Shown here: positions 55,101-64,000 of the stretch, piece by piece | How positions within the stretch are numbered: the stretch's first letter is position 1 | How the letters are laid out: every line of letters begins with the position of its first letter | Source: Monarcha castaneiventris obscurior | Taxonomy: Eukaryota; Chordata; Aves; Passeriformes; Monarchidae | NCBI GenBank assembly: GCA_026261815.1 | Contig: JAMPIT010000484.1 | Span: forward strand, 8,654,501-8,718,500 | Length of the DNA: 64,000 bases | Direction of reading: 5' to 3' | Notes under the pieces: model-generated | The model's database searches: none | Told to the model about the DNA's origin: nothing | What the model saw: only the letters and a program-made list of their open reading frames with translations | Made by a program: the position numbers and the translations under genes

Positions 55101-55931
55101 ATAAAGCAAAATTGAAAAAATGGCAGGATAATCCCTTCTTGGAAAGAAGCTGTTTAACTACAATTGGTAGCGGCACTATTTTCAGACATCAACAACACAG
55201 AGAGAGAAAAAGAACACCCTTCAGTCCTAAATCACAGACAAAAACCTGGTAAATATAAGAGCCACAAAAAGCCACTACTTGGGCAGCCATGGCCGGTGAG
55301 TTACTGGAGACTGAAAACTATGGCCATAACCTGTGTTCTTCCCCTTCTATTTACAAGCTCCAGAACGAAATAAATTCCCATAACCATTTTCTTGTTCATC
55401 TGTCATGATTTTGGCCCCGCAGACCGTTCATTCTGTACCCTCATACATGTACACTGTCTAGGAATAAGTGGTTACACTGTGCTCCAGGTGGGTTTCCACT
55501 GCAAGGCTTGTCATCCTGACACTGCTCACAAATTAACAGTGCATTTTTCTCCCTATTATTGCTTCATTTTTGTGACTCTGATGATTAATAAGCAGTAAAT
55601 ATACAACAAAAATAATTCAACCCTATGGCAGATTATTGTCAGAAGCAGAAAATTGCAAAATAGATCCATTCTTATTACAGATTTAAGATTGAAACTTAAA
55701 TCTCATTCACAAAAAGGAACTATAATGACAAGAACAAAAATGTAAATGTGCAGTTCAAATGCTATTTTAAATATTTATCTTGTAGAGGTAAAGAGCCACA
55801 GTGAATATCTGAAGAGTAAACACATATTAAATCAATTTAATTGCTTGCAAACTAAACTATTCTCAATTGCATTTACTTTAAGGCATTGCCTACTTTGCCA
55901 AGAACTCAGACATTCATTGATGTCAACGTAC

Positions 55932-56061
55932 TTGAAAAGCACCAGCCTCTTGTGAGCAGCCATTCCAGCAAGTCAGCTCTCTGCTCAACAATCACATTTC
56001 CTGGACTCTCGTCACAGATTTTCAGGACAGTTTTGTGGTCGACAAAGTAGAGGTGGAACAT
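55932..56061 (-). CDS. Candidate exon F of an unidentified minus-strand gene
   Basis: This is a 130-base open segment that would follow an acceptor CACCTCCTGGAAG and end at a donor CAA|GTACGT. It enters in phase 0, leaves in phase 1, and encodes 43 codons beginning MFHLYFVDHKTVLKIC and including DESPGNVIVEQRADLLEW and LTRGWC. Codons are rich in C- and G-ending forms (TTC CAC CTC TAC, GTC GAC) inside AT-rich surroundings, which favours real coding. The hydrophobic-acidic alternation ending in a Gly-Trp-Cys step faintly resembles the second half of extended Tudor domains, but I would not name it. The acceptor is only fair, and the frame stays open 48 bases further upstream. The preceding candidate exon (57909-58011) ends in phase 0, which fits. 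Confidence 0.45.
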
Positions 56062-56109
56062 CTTCCAGGAGGTGTAAACAGGTGTCAAAAAAACAGAACC
56101 AAAACACTC

Positions 56110-57908
56110 CTAACATCCCCCAGTTGTTTTGGGGATGGAAGACAGTTTAAAGAGCCAAAATATAGGTCCACATGTGTATACCATTTTTATTTCATTGCCG
56201 CATTTCTGGACTCGAACCCAGTTGCAGCAACTTTAACACCCGGGAAAGTCCCATGGGCTCACCGCACACGGTGTAGAAATGTTGGCCCTTCAACTGTTTT
56301 GAATGAGTTGGTTCTGATGATTGAAGTCCAAACACCAAAGAACTTACAGTTTTGGAAAGAGGATTTTTTTTTTGTTTTAATTTCTTCTGAACTAGTCCTG
56401 GCATGCACATTAACTAAAATAGGAGGTCTCATGAACAGTGGTGGTCTTCTCTTTTATCATGGCTGGCAAATATAAGGAAGAACCACCACTGAAGGACACA
56501 GTGAGATCATCTGAATACTTCACTATTCTTAACTATGTCCTTATAATGTAATACCACTTTCCACATACAGGGAAAAGAGCCATATGGAAAACTAACACAT
56601 CTTTATACCATAATGATTGTATTTTCATATAATAAAGCCAGAAAAGTACGCTTTTACCAAGAAAAAAAACAGATAGGCACTACCAGATTGATCCACAGCA
56701 CACATAACATGGTTTAGAATGAGTAATTAAAAATAAAGGCTAAGAAAATGAAGAATTCATGGCTATCTAGTTTGAACTTCTTGGTCTGTATCTTTTAACA
56801 CATGAGTGTTTGAAGCTTTCAGATTGTCTCAGGACAGTAATTTCACACATTAGCAGAGCAGGACATTACCTACAAAGCAGTAATTACGAAATTCAGTGAA
56901 GAGTAGTAAATATGAGATCTCCATAGCTTGAGAACAGCATACCAACAAAGAATTGGAAAAAGGATCTCTAATTTTTTTGCATACCATAACTAGTGAGCAA
57001 TTCACAGAAAAAACAAACCATTTATAACAGTAATGCCTTCATTTTTAGGAAGTCCCAGTTTATTTAAGCATTTGATTTCTATTTCTTGTGGTATAATTAA
57101 AACACCCCTGATCTGAATAGACACAGATGTGTACAATGATACCATTTCCAAAAGTAACCCTTGATAGCTCCATAAATAAATGAAAGAAGAAACATATTTT
57201 TCTCATGTACTACTAACTCCTAGGTGTAAGAGGAAATAACAATTGCTAATGACAAAATTAAGCGTTTCAAGTCATAACGCCATTTGGTTTTGCATACAGG
57301 AACATTTCTCAAGGTGATTTCCAATTGATATTGGGCATAATGTATTTTTAAAAAAACCAGAACCCCTGGTGCATAATTGAAACTTGGTCATTTCTATAAA
57401 AGAGCAGGAAATTCCTTGGTATGAACACTAAATAAAGGCTGGATATGGAGACCACTTCCAGATCGAGCCAGAGAGGATAGCACTTATTGGACCAACATCA
57501 GATGCTCTTAGATTTTGAAGATGCTTATTTTACAGGACGTGAGTATGCTAATATGTTATTAAAGCATTTACAAGTACATGGCTTTTACGTGTTTACCCCT
57601 GAAGACCACCCAAAATCCCCTTTCTGGGCAATGCTCATTAATTATTACAGAACTAAAACACAATTACAGTGATATCTATTTTAGCTTTCAGACAGTACAT
57701 ACAGCTCTCTAGTAGAGGTGTGATTACAGACAGAGAATACAGTAATGTAAAAACGGTTAAGTAATGTTAGGTAAAAATAAACAAGATAAAGTAGATAATC
57801 AGGCACTGTATCAAACACATATGCACAAAAGAAATGCAGCTTATTAATACAGGAAATGTTGAGCATTTAATAAGGGCTGGGTTAAATATTAGACACCAAA
57901 GCTCATAC
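56110..57908. other. Putative intron between candidate exons A and F
   Basis: AT-rich DNA without a supported exon. A plus-strand frame at 57487-57672 (61 codons, containing FYVFTPEDHPKSPFWAML) looks protein-like but lacks any recognised family and is antisense to the proposed gene. I therefore leave it uncalled. Confidence 0.35.
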
Positions 57909-58011
57909 CTGATACAGTGGGCCAGTTTTTCCCAGTTGCTGCCAAAATCTCACAGCAGCTTCTCCGTACCTGAGAGCCTCTAGCAGTGCCATCTCCTTTT
58001 TTCCTTCACAG
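57909..58011 (-). CDS. Candidate exon A of an unidentified minus-strand gene
   Basis: One of the best exon candidates in the window. On the minus strand a pyrimidine-rich stretch (CTTTGTCTGTTTTCCTTTTG) precedes AACAG|CTGTGAAGG, and the segment ends at a strong donor CAG|GTATGAG. The 103 bases give one carried base plus 34 codons, reading CEGKKEMALLEALRYGEAA and then VRFWQQLGKTGPLYQ. Codon use is typical of vertebrate exons (GCA CTG CTA GAG GCT CTC). The predicted peptide is a charged amphipathic helix (LLEALRYGEAAVRFW). An alternative acceptor 5 bases upstream, CAAG|AACAGC, gives phase 0 entry and two extra residues including NS. It leaves in phase 0, as the next candidate (55932-56061) requires. 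The protein is not recognised. Confidence 0.5.
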
Positions 58012-58616
58012 CTGTTCTTGCATGAGACAAAAGGAAAACAGACAAAGATAGAGAGCTCAGAGCAAGATGGCAGCCATCTCTGGAAAAACTAATCTAAACC
58101 AAACCTCTTCGCATCTGTTCACCAGGTTCCTTGTGGCAGTGAATCTCTCTTGAGGACACCTGTCCCATGACATGTAGTCTTCGCAAAGAGAAAAGTCCCT
58201 GGCCTCCTTAAGCAGGCATATGCTCCCATTTCTTTTGCCACATTACTCTTGATTTAAGCTTTAAAGTTCTCATCAGGCTCCGTAACGAGGCACACAGATG
58301 TTAACAGGTAACTGCTGTTTGAAAATTGTATGTTTTATTTAAAAACCATTCCAAGGTTGCCTCACAACCTCAGGACTGCAGCAAGAACTGGATCTGAAGA
58401 AATGCTTTTGGCAGGAGTGGAGATCTTGGTGCAGCATTTTTAGGCACAGTTTATGGCTATAATCTAAACATTAAACTAAGAAAATGCACGGAACTGAAAA
58501 GAGCTCAATTAACACACAGGAGGCCAAACTTCCTGCTGATATAATTTCTCCTACTTCATTGGAATCAGAACAGGAGCGAATAAGGCTCCTTATTTCTTAT
58601 TCTTCTGAAGACATAC
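58012..58616. other. Putative intron between candidate exons B and A
   Basis: No further exon is firmly supported. Two minus-strand open segments are possible: one near 58360-58470 reading CLKMLHQDLHSCQKHFF, and one near 58240-58310 reading SYLLTSVCLVTEPDENF. Neither has a convincing pair of splice sites. Confidence 0.3.
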
Positions 58617-58689
58617 AGATGATACTCTCTGTTACACGGTTAGCACGGCATGAGAGGAATTTTGGAACAGTGACCACTAACGCCGAATG
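58617..58689 (-). CDS. Candidate exon B of an unidentified minus-strand gene
   Basis: An excellent acceptor on the minus strand (GGATTTATCTTCTCCCCAG) opens a 73-base segment with a good donor T|GTATGT. Frame 0 gives 24 codons plus one base, reading HSALVVTVPKFLSCRANR and VTESII. It contains three CpG dinucleotides, unusual for local non-coding DNA. Entry phase 0 fits the 59674-59954 candidate. A second donor, CGT|GTAACA, would shorten it by six codons and leave in phase 0, which suits the longer form of exon A. The antisense plus-strand frame (58484-58711) is an alternative reading that starts with a fair ATG but lacks splice or domain support. The protein is not recognised. Confidence 0.42.
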
Positions 58690-59673
58690 CTGGGGAGAAG
58701 ATAAATCCTAGTCTTTGTTTCCAAACAATTAACAGAAATATTGAAGCTTGTCTCAAATAAAGCAATATGCAGTGCAAGCATTTTTACTATAACTGACGTA
58801 CCGTGGCAAAACATGTGGAGAGCCAAGGATGCATAGCCCTGAACAAGCAAATTAAAAATTTTAAATAATTTTCTCAGGCAAAAATATAGAACTATAGGCC
58901 TTAGTCTAATTCCAATTCATATTTTAGGTGATCTCACGTCTAGGAACAGAGGGAACTTTTCCTCAGATCTCAGGACTTGCACAGTTACAGAGTTATGTCT
59001 CGAACATAATTCTATCTTTTTTGTTTCTACTTTCAAAACTGTTAGCGATTTTACTTATCCTATGGTTGGGATTTTCACTTTTTGTTCTTGATATGCTGGT
59101 AAATAAAAAGGTCCGAGCTAGGCTTTAAAAACAAAAATTAACTTTTCCGATTAGCTCTTTTTATGCACAGAATTCAGTCTGCAAAGAGATTCCCTGTTCC
59201 TGCCCTGCAAAGTAACGGCCACAATTAAGGGAGCACTTCCTGTGGAGTCAGAGACCAGAAAATTATGAAAGCATGTTACCCTGTTCTTTTATCTTCAAGA
59301 ACTTTTATTTTATTTTTACATACGCAAACTTTGCCACATAGGCAAACCTATGGAAAAAACTCTATTTAGACAGGCTAGGTGTGCTCTCTCCGGCGCTTAG
59401 ACTTTTTTAGCAATAGCAACAAGGGAGATTTCTTTTTTCTATTTCTATTCTAATTAAACATTTCCACTGAGAAAGAGCAACTAATTAAGCCAAAAAAAAA
59501 TTAATGAAAAATATAAGAAGCAAGGATACTACATTTGTTAAGTCTAAAAAAACTCTTGTGCCTATAATTTAAAAAATTATATTCCCAAATTTCATTATAG
59601 CCTCATTTGAAGAAAGGGTAAGAAGTAATATTAACAGCCAGACTTAATTTCTTAGCTGGTCACTAGCATTTAC
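58690..59673. other. Putative intron between candidate exons E and B
   Basis: AT-rich DNA with poly-A-rich patches near 59.49 kb. On the plus strand, 58928-59128 holds a 67-codon frame with a long hydrophobic stretch (ILSFLFLLSKLLAILLILW) and a basic tail. It has no recognisable start context or family and is judged uncertain. Confidence 0.35.
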
Positions 59674-59954
59674 AAGGCCAGATTCAAGCAGTTTGATACC
59701 TTCTTTTATTTCCATGAAAAATTTAACACAGGTGCATGCTGGGTCAGAAAGACAAGAAGATGTCTCAGGAAATTCCCCAAGAAAACAGGCACTGTCAGAA
59801 GATACCGGTGGGTCAGGTTCCACAGGTAGGCCATGTTCTTCCAACTGTTTTTGCGTATTATAAAATGAGACAGAATGTTCCATTGCCCAGTGATATACTG
59901 GCCAGCTGCACAGCAGCTTTGGCAGAATTAGCCGGGAGATAAAATTTTGTTGGT
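59674..59954 (-). CDS. Candidate exon E, the longest, of an unidentified minus-strand gene
   Basis: On the minus strand a good acceptor region (ATCATGTCCTTACAG, then TAAG) leads into a frame open for about 100 codons, to a TAA at 59644. The likely exon ends earlier at CTT|GTAAAT. Pieces of the translation are SRLILPKLLCSWPVYHWAM, EHSVSFYNTQKQLEEHGL, DPPVSSDSACFLGEFPE and FFMEIKEGIKLLESGL. The middle is acidic and Ser/Pro-rich; the end is a likely helix. Two acceptors lie 4 bases apart: CAG| would put TAA at once in this frame, so the frame needs TAAG|. The first acceptor opens another frame (RPTKFYLPANSAKAAVQLA) that stops after about 32 codons. Which acceptor is used is unresolved. Exit phase 0 matches exon B. 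If no donor is used, the TAA would end the protein here. Not recognised. Confidence 0.48.
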
Positions 59955-59959
59955 CTTAC

Positions 59960-61075
59960 TGTAAGGACATGATAGCTGGCTAGTTGGTGGGAAAGGCCAC
60001 AGGTAGCTGGATCCATGCAGTATTGTTTTCTGAAACAAGGTTATTCTGCCTCTGATACAGAGACATCTCTCCTCAAGCGGAACGAGCCTTCAAGGAAGCT
60101 GAGCCACTTCAAAAAAATATATAAACAAAAGCCCAGGGGAAACGGAGCTGCTAAGAAAAGCATTGTGTTTAAGGAGTGCAATGTGTCCTGAAATTGTTTT
60201 CCCTATAGCTTTTGGACACCTGAAAAATCATCCCTTTTTTCTAAAACAGGCTCAGTCAAAGAAAATTTGCTTAAGGTAAAATGCACCACTGTCCAATGAA
60301 TAACAGCATTTACATAAATAAGTTGCAATTACTATTGCACTCCTCTCTCGGAGAGTAGTAAACTGTATATTTCCATGTATATTCATGCACAGATTTAATT
60401 TTTTTTTCCATGTCCAAGACTTCGCACTTCACGACTCATCTTTGCATCAGCTTCCTGATTTCCTCATGCTGCATTTTTGACGGAAAACTAAAGGCCATTA
60501 TGTCCCAAACTTCAGATTCCAACTTTCTTGACGCCAAAAGAAGTTTGGCACAGGATTGTGGATAAGACCATGGCTTTGCCATGGGATACAAGACGAAACT
60601 CTAGAGTCCATCACAATTTCCTGAGCGTTTACCAGCATTTGGCTTCTAGTGTTACTGATTACACATCACCAAAAGTTCTCTCCTATTCACTATGCGCACA
60701 CGATATTTCAATAGCCTAATGAATTAAGCTGCAATTATTTTTCTCACTCCTTTGGAATATGCTACAACTGATATATTAACAGCTTGTTTCTTTGTATATT
60801 TCAGCCTAAATTTGCTCCCATTACAAGCCCTATTTTCTCATCATAAGGAAGGGGCAATATCTGACCTTAATCCTCCTGGGAGAAAAAAGGCTGCCTTGGC
60901 AGGTGTGGCTGCACAGATGTGCCTCAGACAGTGTCATGGAATGTTAAAGGCTGTTACTCAGATATTTGTTGTAGCAAAGCCCATGACGTTTCTTGCTAAG
61001 TTGCTAAGAAAAAAGAATGCTTCCTGCATGGGCTAAAAATGAAAAGGGCTAATTAAATCAACAGTGAAATAATAC
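59960..61075. other. Putative intron between candidate exons D and E
   Basis: No exon is supported here. Frames on both strands at 60.5-60.72 kb are open for about 60 codons, but neither has flanking splice signals. Confidence 0.35.
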
Positions 61076-61140
61076 TGGAACTTTAAATGCTCCTCTCTGT
61101 CCGGCAATTGCACGAAGTTCTGCCTTCTCTGACCGTATTA
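61076..61140 (-). CDS. Candidate exon D of an unidentified minus-strand gene
   Basis: Acceptor CTTCTGTCATCCTGGGCTGCAG opens a short segment reading IRSEKAELRAIAGQRGAFKVP. It contains three CpGs (CGG, CGT, CCGG) and GC-ending codons. The proposed donor CCA|GTATTA is weak; the frame itself runs on for only five more codons to TGA. Entry phase 1 fits the exit of the candidate at 61782-61849 in its second frame, joining as a Val codon. Exit phase 0 does not fit the start of the 59674-59954 candidate, so an exon may be missing between them or one boundary is wrong. Not recognised. Confidence 0.33.
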
Positions 61141-61781
61141 CTGCAGCCCAGGATGACAGAAGAAATCACCCAGTGGAAGGAAAAATATTTCTTGGCACTT
61201 GCTGGCATATGGTTCTGAAAAATGGGTAAATGGTGAAATGCTCTAAGCTCATCAGGATATCTGTGGGCTAGATGCCACAAATATATGAGTAACATCCTAT
61301 TCAGGGCTCTGAAAGCTTTTAGTTTTCAGCAGTTTCCTTTGGGAGCTGACTGCTAGTTAGTATTGAGAGTGGGTCTGCATGCAAGAATGCTGGCACAACC
61401 ATAAGAAAGCAGTGCTCAAAACTTGCCTGAATGAAGAGAATGACCAAACTTTTTTCTTAGGGTCAGAGAGAAAGAGAAACACCTAGGGCCATCGATGCAC
61501 AGCCATGGGAGCATTAAGCTGCCGTGGTGTTCATCAGGCAGTTCTGCAGGCTTCAGTTGAGCTTTTCCTCTGCTCAGTATAATGGCAGCAAGAATAGCAG
61601 TCTACCTATTTTGGGGCCTATTTTACTCTGCACTCACCGAGGTCAGAAACAAACCTAGTCCTTCAGGAAATTTGATTAGGCTTCTTGTCATCTTTTAAAA
61701 CATAAAGGAGCATGAATTCTTACTGTCCAAATTATTAGCTCTCCGTTTCCTTTTGATAAACCAGCAGTTCAGGAAAGTCAC
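61141..61781. other. Putative intron between candidate exons C and D
   Basis: No exon, repeat or regulatory site could be supported in this stretch. Confidence 0.3.
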
Positions 61782-61849
61782 CTGGCATTCTACAACTCCA
61801 GCTGGGCTTGTCATTCTCGACTCTGGAGAACGAACATTTAAACTTGCTG
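61782..61849 (-). CDS. Candidate exon C of an unidentified minus-strand gene
   Basis: Splice context is among the best here: a long pyrimidine tract (TCTGCCCTGCCCTGGTTTTTTCAG) before the segment and TGCCAG|GTGACT after it. The 68 bases are open in two frames. One reads SKFKCSFSRVENDKPSW then SCRMP (entry phase 2, exit phase 1), with codons such as GAC AAG CCC AGC TGG; this one joins in phase with 61076-61140. The other reads ASLNVRSPESRMTSPAGVV then ECQ (entry phase 1, exit phase 0). I prefer the first on codon use. It holds two CpGs. No family is recognised. Confidence 0.42.
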
Positions 61850-64000
61850 CTGAAAAAACCAGGGCAGGGCAGACATAAAAGAAGAAAAGGCTGTGAATCT
61901 GGAACAGATGCTTTCCAGATTAAAAGTCAAATATACAGGTGTATTATTTCAGGCAATGTCACTTGTATAATAAGGTTTTTCTTTTCTCCTACCAAAGAAG
62001 GGTGAAAAAAAGAAAAACAATATTCACGAAGAAATAGAAAAAAACCACATTTCTCTGGTATTTCCGCTGCACAAGAACTACACTCTGTTTTTATCTGTCA
62101 CTTTTTCAGACTTAGCCTTTCTGCCCACACTGATACTAACGTGCTTCTTGCTGACCCTGTTGTTTGCATACAGTCTTATGTTACTTTCTTATGGAGGAGA
62201 AAAATTTCCAAAAAATATGCAACCCAGCAGATGGTGTATGCCTTGTTGTCATAATCAAGGTATCCTTATAAGAGCAAAGGAGTTAAATATTGAACAGGAT
62301 GTTGAGCAATTGCAGAAAAGTTTTACCTGAATTACCTTGGGATTTGAGGAGGTTGCTTAAGATAAAGTGGTCTACAGGGCTTACAAGAAATCAGCACTCA
62401 CACTCATCTGTCGTGGAATTATCAGCAAAACTATTCCAAGAGCGATTGCATTCTGATGGCCCCGGACTTACCTACTCTGTAACTGCTCTATAAAAATACA
62501 TGATGCGATGTATCCCCAAGGATTGCTGCCAAAACAGACGAAAAGCGGTGTATCCACGATAGCTTGCTTAGTTCTGTAAGACAGCCAGAAAGAGAAAAGG
62601 GGAGAGGAGTGGACATGGGATCTTGAATTAATATCACAGCAGGAAAACAGCTTTGGTCATTATGAAGGAAAATAAAGGGCCAAGCAGGGACATTTCTCCT
62701 ACTCCTAATTTTGTGTCAGACCACTTTAGACCACTGGGTGTCCGTACTAAGAGTTTTCCTGACATCAGAAAAAACAGGGACATATTTCAATAATCTCCAT
62801 TCAGTAGAAGATTTAAAAACTAAATAAATTTTTTTGATAATATATTTTCCAGGTGGGACCTTTTCCTACCCATGTCCACACTTCTTCCTAACGCGTAAGT
62901 CAGGGGGAGACCAGCTAGGAAGGGAAAGCAGATGCAAAGAGGTCTGAGTGTTTTCACCAACAACTAGAAGTTCTTCACTTCTACCACACACAGCCACCAC
63001 CAGAATGTGAGGTGAGAGCAGGTGTGAGCTTTTAAAAATAGGGACAAAACGAGCACATCCTATGTCAATAAGCATACTGAGCCTAGCTGAAAACCAGAAT
63101 GCTCCCATTGCTGCCCTTGGAAGAGATTAGGGCCAGACTGGACTGGCCTCTGCTCTGTTGGAGCCCCACAGCTCTCATGAAAGGGTGGGGGAAGCTGAGA
63201 ACTGCAGCTACCAAGATAACCGATACAGCAGAACTCAATGGCTTACACTAATAAATCTGGATTCTGGTGTTTAAATGTCTAGTTTAAAAGTATCGTTATT
63301 TAGGAGTTGTCAGGATTACATCAGAGTAAGAGAAAAGCATTTTGCCTCCTGGCTTTCTTTAGAAATTAGTCATATCACTTCCAATATATTCATTTTATTA
63401 TACTTTTGGGATGTTTCAGCTCTGGAATAGCATCTCAAAAGCACAGGAAGAAGAAAATGCAGGTCTTCAGCATCTAGCCTGTAGGAGGAGAGGGAGCTGT
63501 TGGTGTTCCCAAGGAAATAGTCTGGGGCTAAAGTACGGAATCACGTTGTAATTCAGAATTTCTAATAAAATTCTCACGAAAAAGGCTCCTAAGTCTACAT
63601 GCCTTCAGACTGATAAAGCAGGAGTACACATGGGAAGAATGGGGACTGCAGCAAACATGCTTTAAATGAAAGGGAAAGCAAGATGAAGAAAATGTGACCC
63701 AGATAGCTGTTCAGGCACCCTTTATTGTCCAAGTCTCAGGGAATTCACCACGCACTGTTCCAGCACTGCTGCTCCAGCACTATACAAGCACACCAGAACA
63801 AGTGTTCACATTCCCATTCTCATGTATATTTTGCTCAGTACCTCTCATTGTAGGGCTGAGACAGACAGACAAAACAGACCAAGTAGAAGAGACTGAAAGT
63901 GCAGGTGCAGTTGATGGTGCTTATGTGTCTAATTGTCACCATTATGGGTCTTCAAATCTTTAAAAATAAGTTTCCCATGATTATTTCAGTATTTCAGGCT
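61850..64000. other. Right end: further possible minus-strand exons, unresolved
   Basis: Two more acceptor-like sites on the minus strand suggest the gene continues to the right. One (TTTCCCTTCCTAG, exon start 62914) opens a segment reading GLPLTYALGRSVDM with a possible donor GG|GTAGGA at 62864-62869. The other (TTTTGTCTGTCTGTCTCAG, exon start 63855) is a near-ideal acceptor, but the open segment after it is short and its donor unclear. A plus-strand frame of 90 codons (63694-63963) overlaps the latter and cannot be excluded. No promoter or CpG island is visible, so the 5' end must lie outside the window if the gene is real. Confidence 0.3.

Larger units (their letters stand above)
40505..55931. 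other. Gene-free DNA with AT-rich blocks, possibly conserved non-coding
   Basis: No coding exon is supported in this 15-kb stretch. Several blocks (about 43.1-43.8, 45.6-46.2, 50.0-50.4, 52.1-52.7 kb) are AT-rich without being simple repeats. They are dense in TAATTA, ATTA and AATCAAAG motifs, the look of enhancers in developmental gene deserts. That is a visual impression, not conservation evidence. A plus-strand hydrophobic frame at 53213-53488 is judged chance. Confidence 0.4.

Noticed and set aside
60480..60720. Possible exon on either strand (about 60 open codons)
   Set aside because: No acceptor-donor pair fits on either strand and codon use is not convincing.
62148..62493. Two overlapping plus-strand frames with a hydrophobic start
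   Set aside because: They are in different frames with no sign of a single protein. Lies in the putative gene region on the opposite strand, with no support for coding.
57400..63000. Endogenous virus or retrovirus body explaining the open frames
   Set aside because: No reverse transcriptase, protease or integrase motif, primer-binding site or flanking LTR pair was seen on either strand.
1..64000. CRISPR arrays, rRNA, tRNA, bacterial operons
   Set aside because: No regularly spaced repeats, no clover-leaf box A/box B pair noticed, no ribosome-binding-site-led gene strings. The DNA is vertebrate.

Overview
The window looks like bird nuclear DNA. The main evidence is two 3'-truncated CR1 LINE copies, at about 23.2 kb on the minus strand and 25.3 kb on the plus strand. 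Both end in the degenerate ATTCTRTG octamer tail that marks CR1 3' ends in birds. There is also a clean solo LTR of an endogenous retrovirus at 27.25 kb. Base composition is AT-rich, CpG is sparse, and codons are constantly interrupted by stops, as expected for vertebrate intergenic or intronic DNA. I cannot name the species or the chromosome.

Layout. 1-23.2 kb: AT-rich non-coding DNA with a few short simple or tandem repeats and no gene I can support. 23.2-27.8 kb: a repeat-rich patch with CR1 on minus, CR1 on plus, and the solo LTR with a perfect 5-bp target duplication. 27.8-38.1 kb: non-coding DNA with one small hairpin. 38.15-39.93 kb: a heavily decayed CR1-type LINE still recognisable in pieces, followed by a short poly-A preceded by AATAAA. 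40.28-40.50 kb: a probable LTR fragment on minus. 40.5-55.9 kb: gene-free DNA with several AT-rich, homeodomain-site-rich blocks that resemble conserved non-coding elements of a developmental gene desert. This resemblance is a guess until an alignment is made.

55.9-63.9 kb is the most interesting part. On the minus strand I find a set of short open segments with good acceptor and donor sequences and exon-like codon use. Some adjacent pairs have compatible splice phases (61782-61849 with 61076-61140; 59674-59954 with 58617-58689; 57909-58011 with 55932-56061). I read them as candidate exons of one multi-exon gene transcribed right to left, continuing beyond the right edge. I do not recognise the protein. 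Splice joins, gene name and the reality of each exon all need an alignment or RNA data.

There are no rRNA genes, no tRNA I could recognise, no CRISPR array and no bacterial-type operon. Most open frames in the window are chance frames in non-coding DNA.
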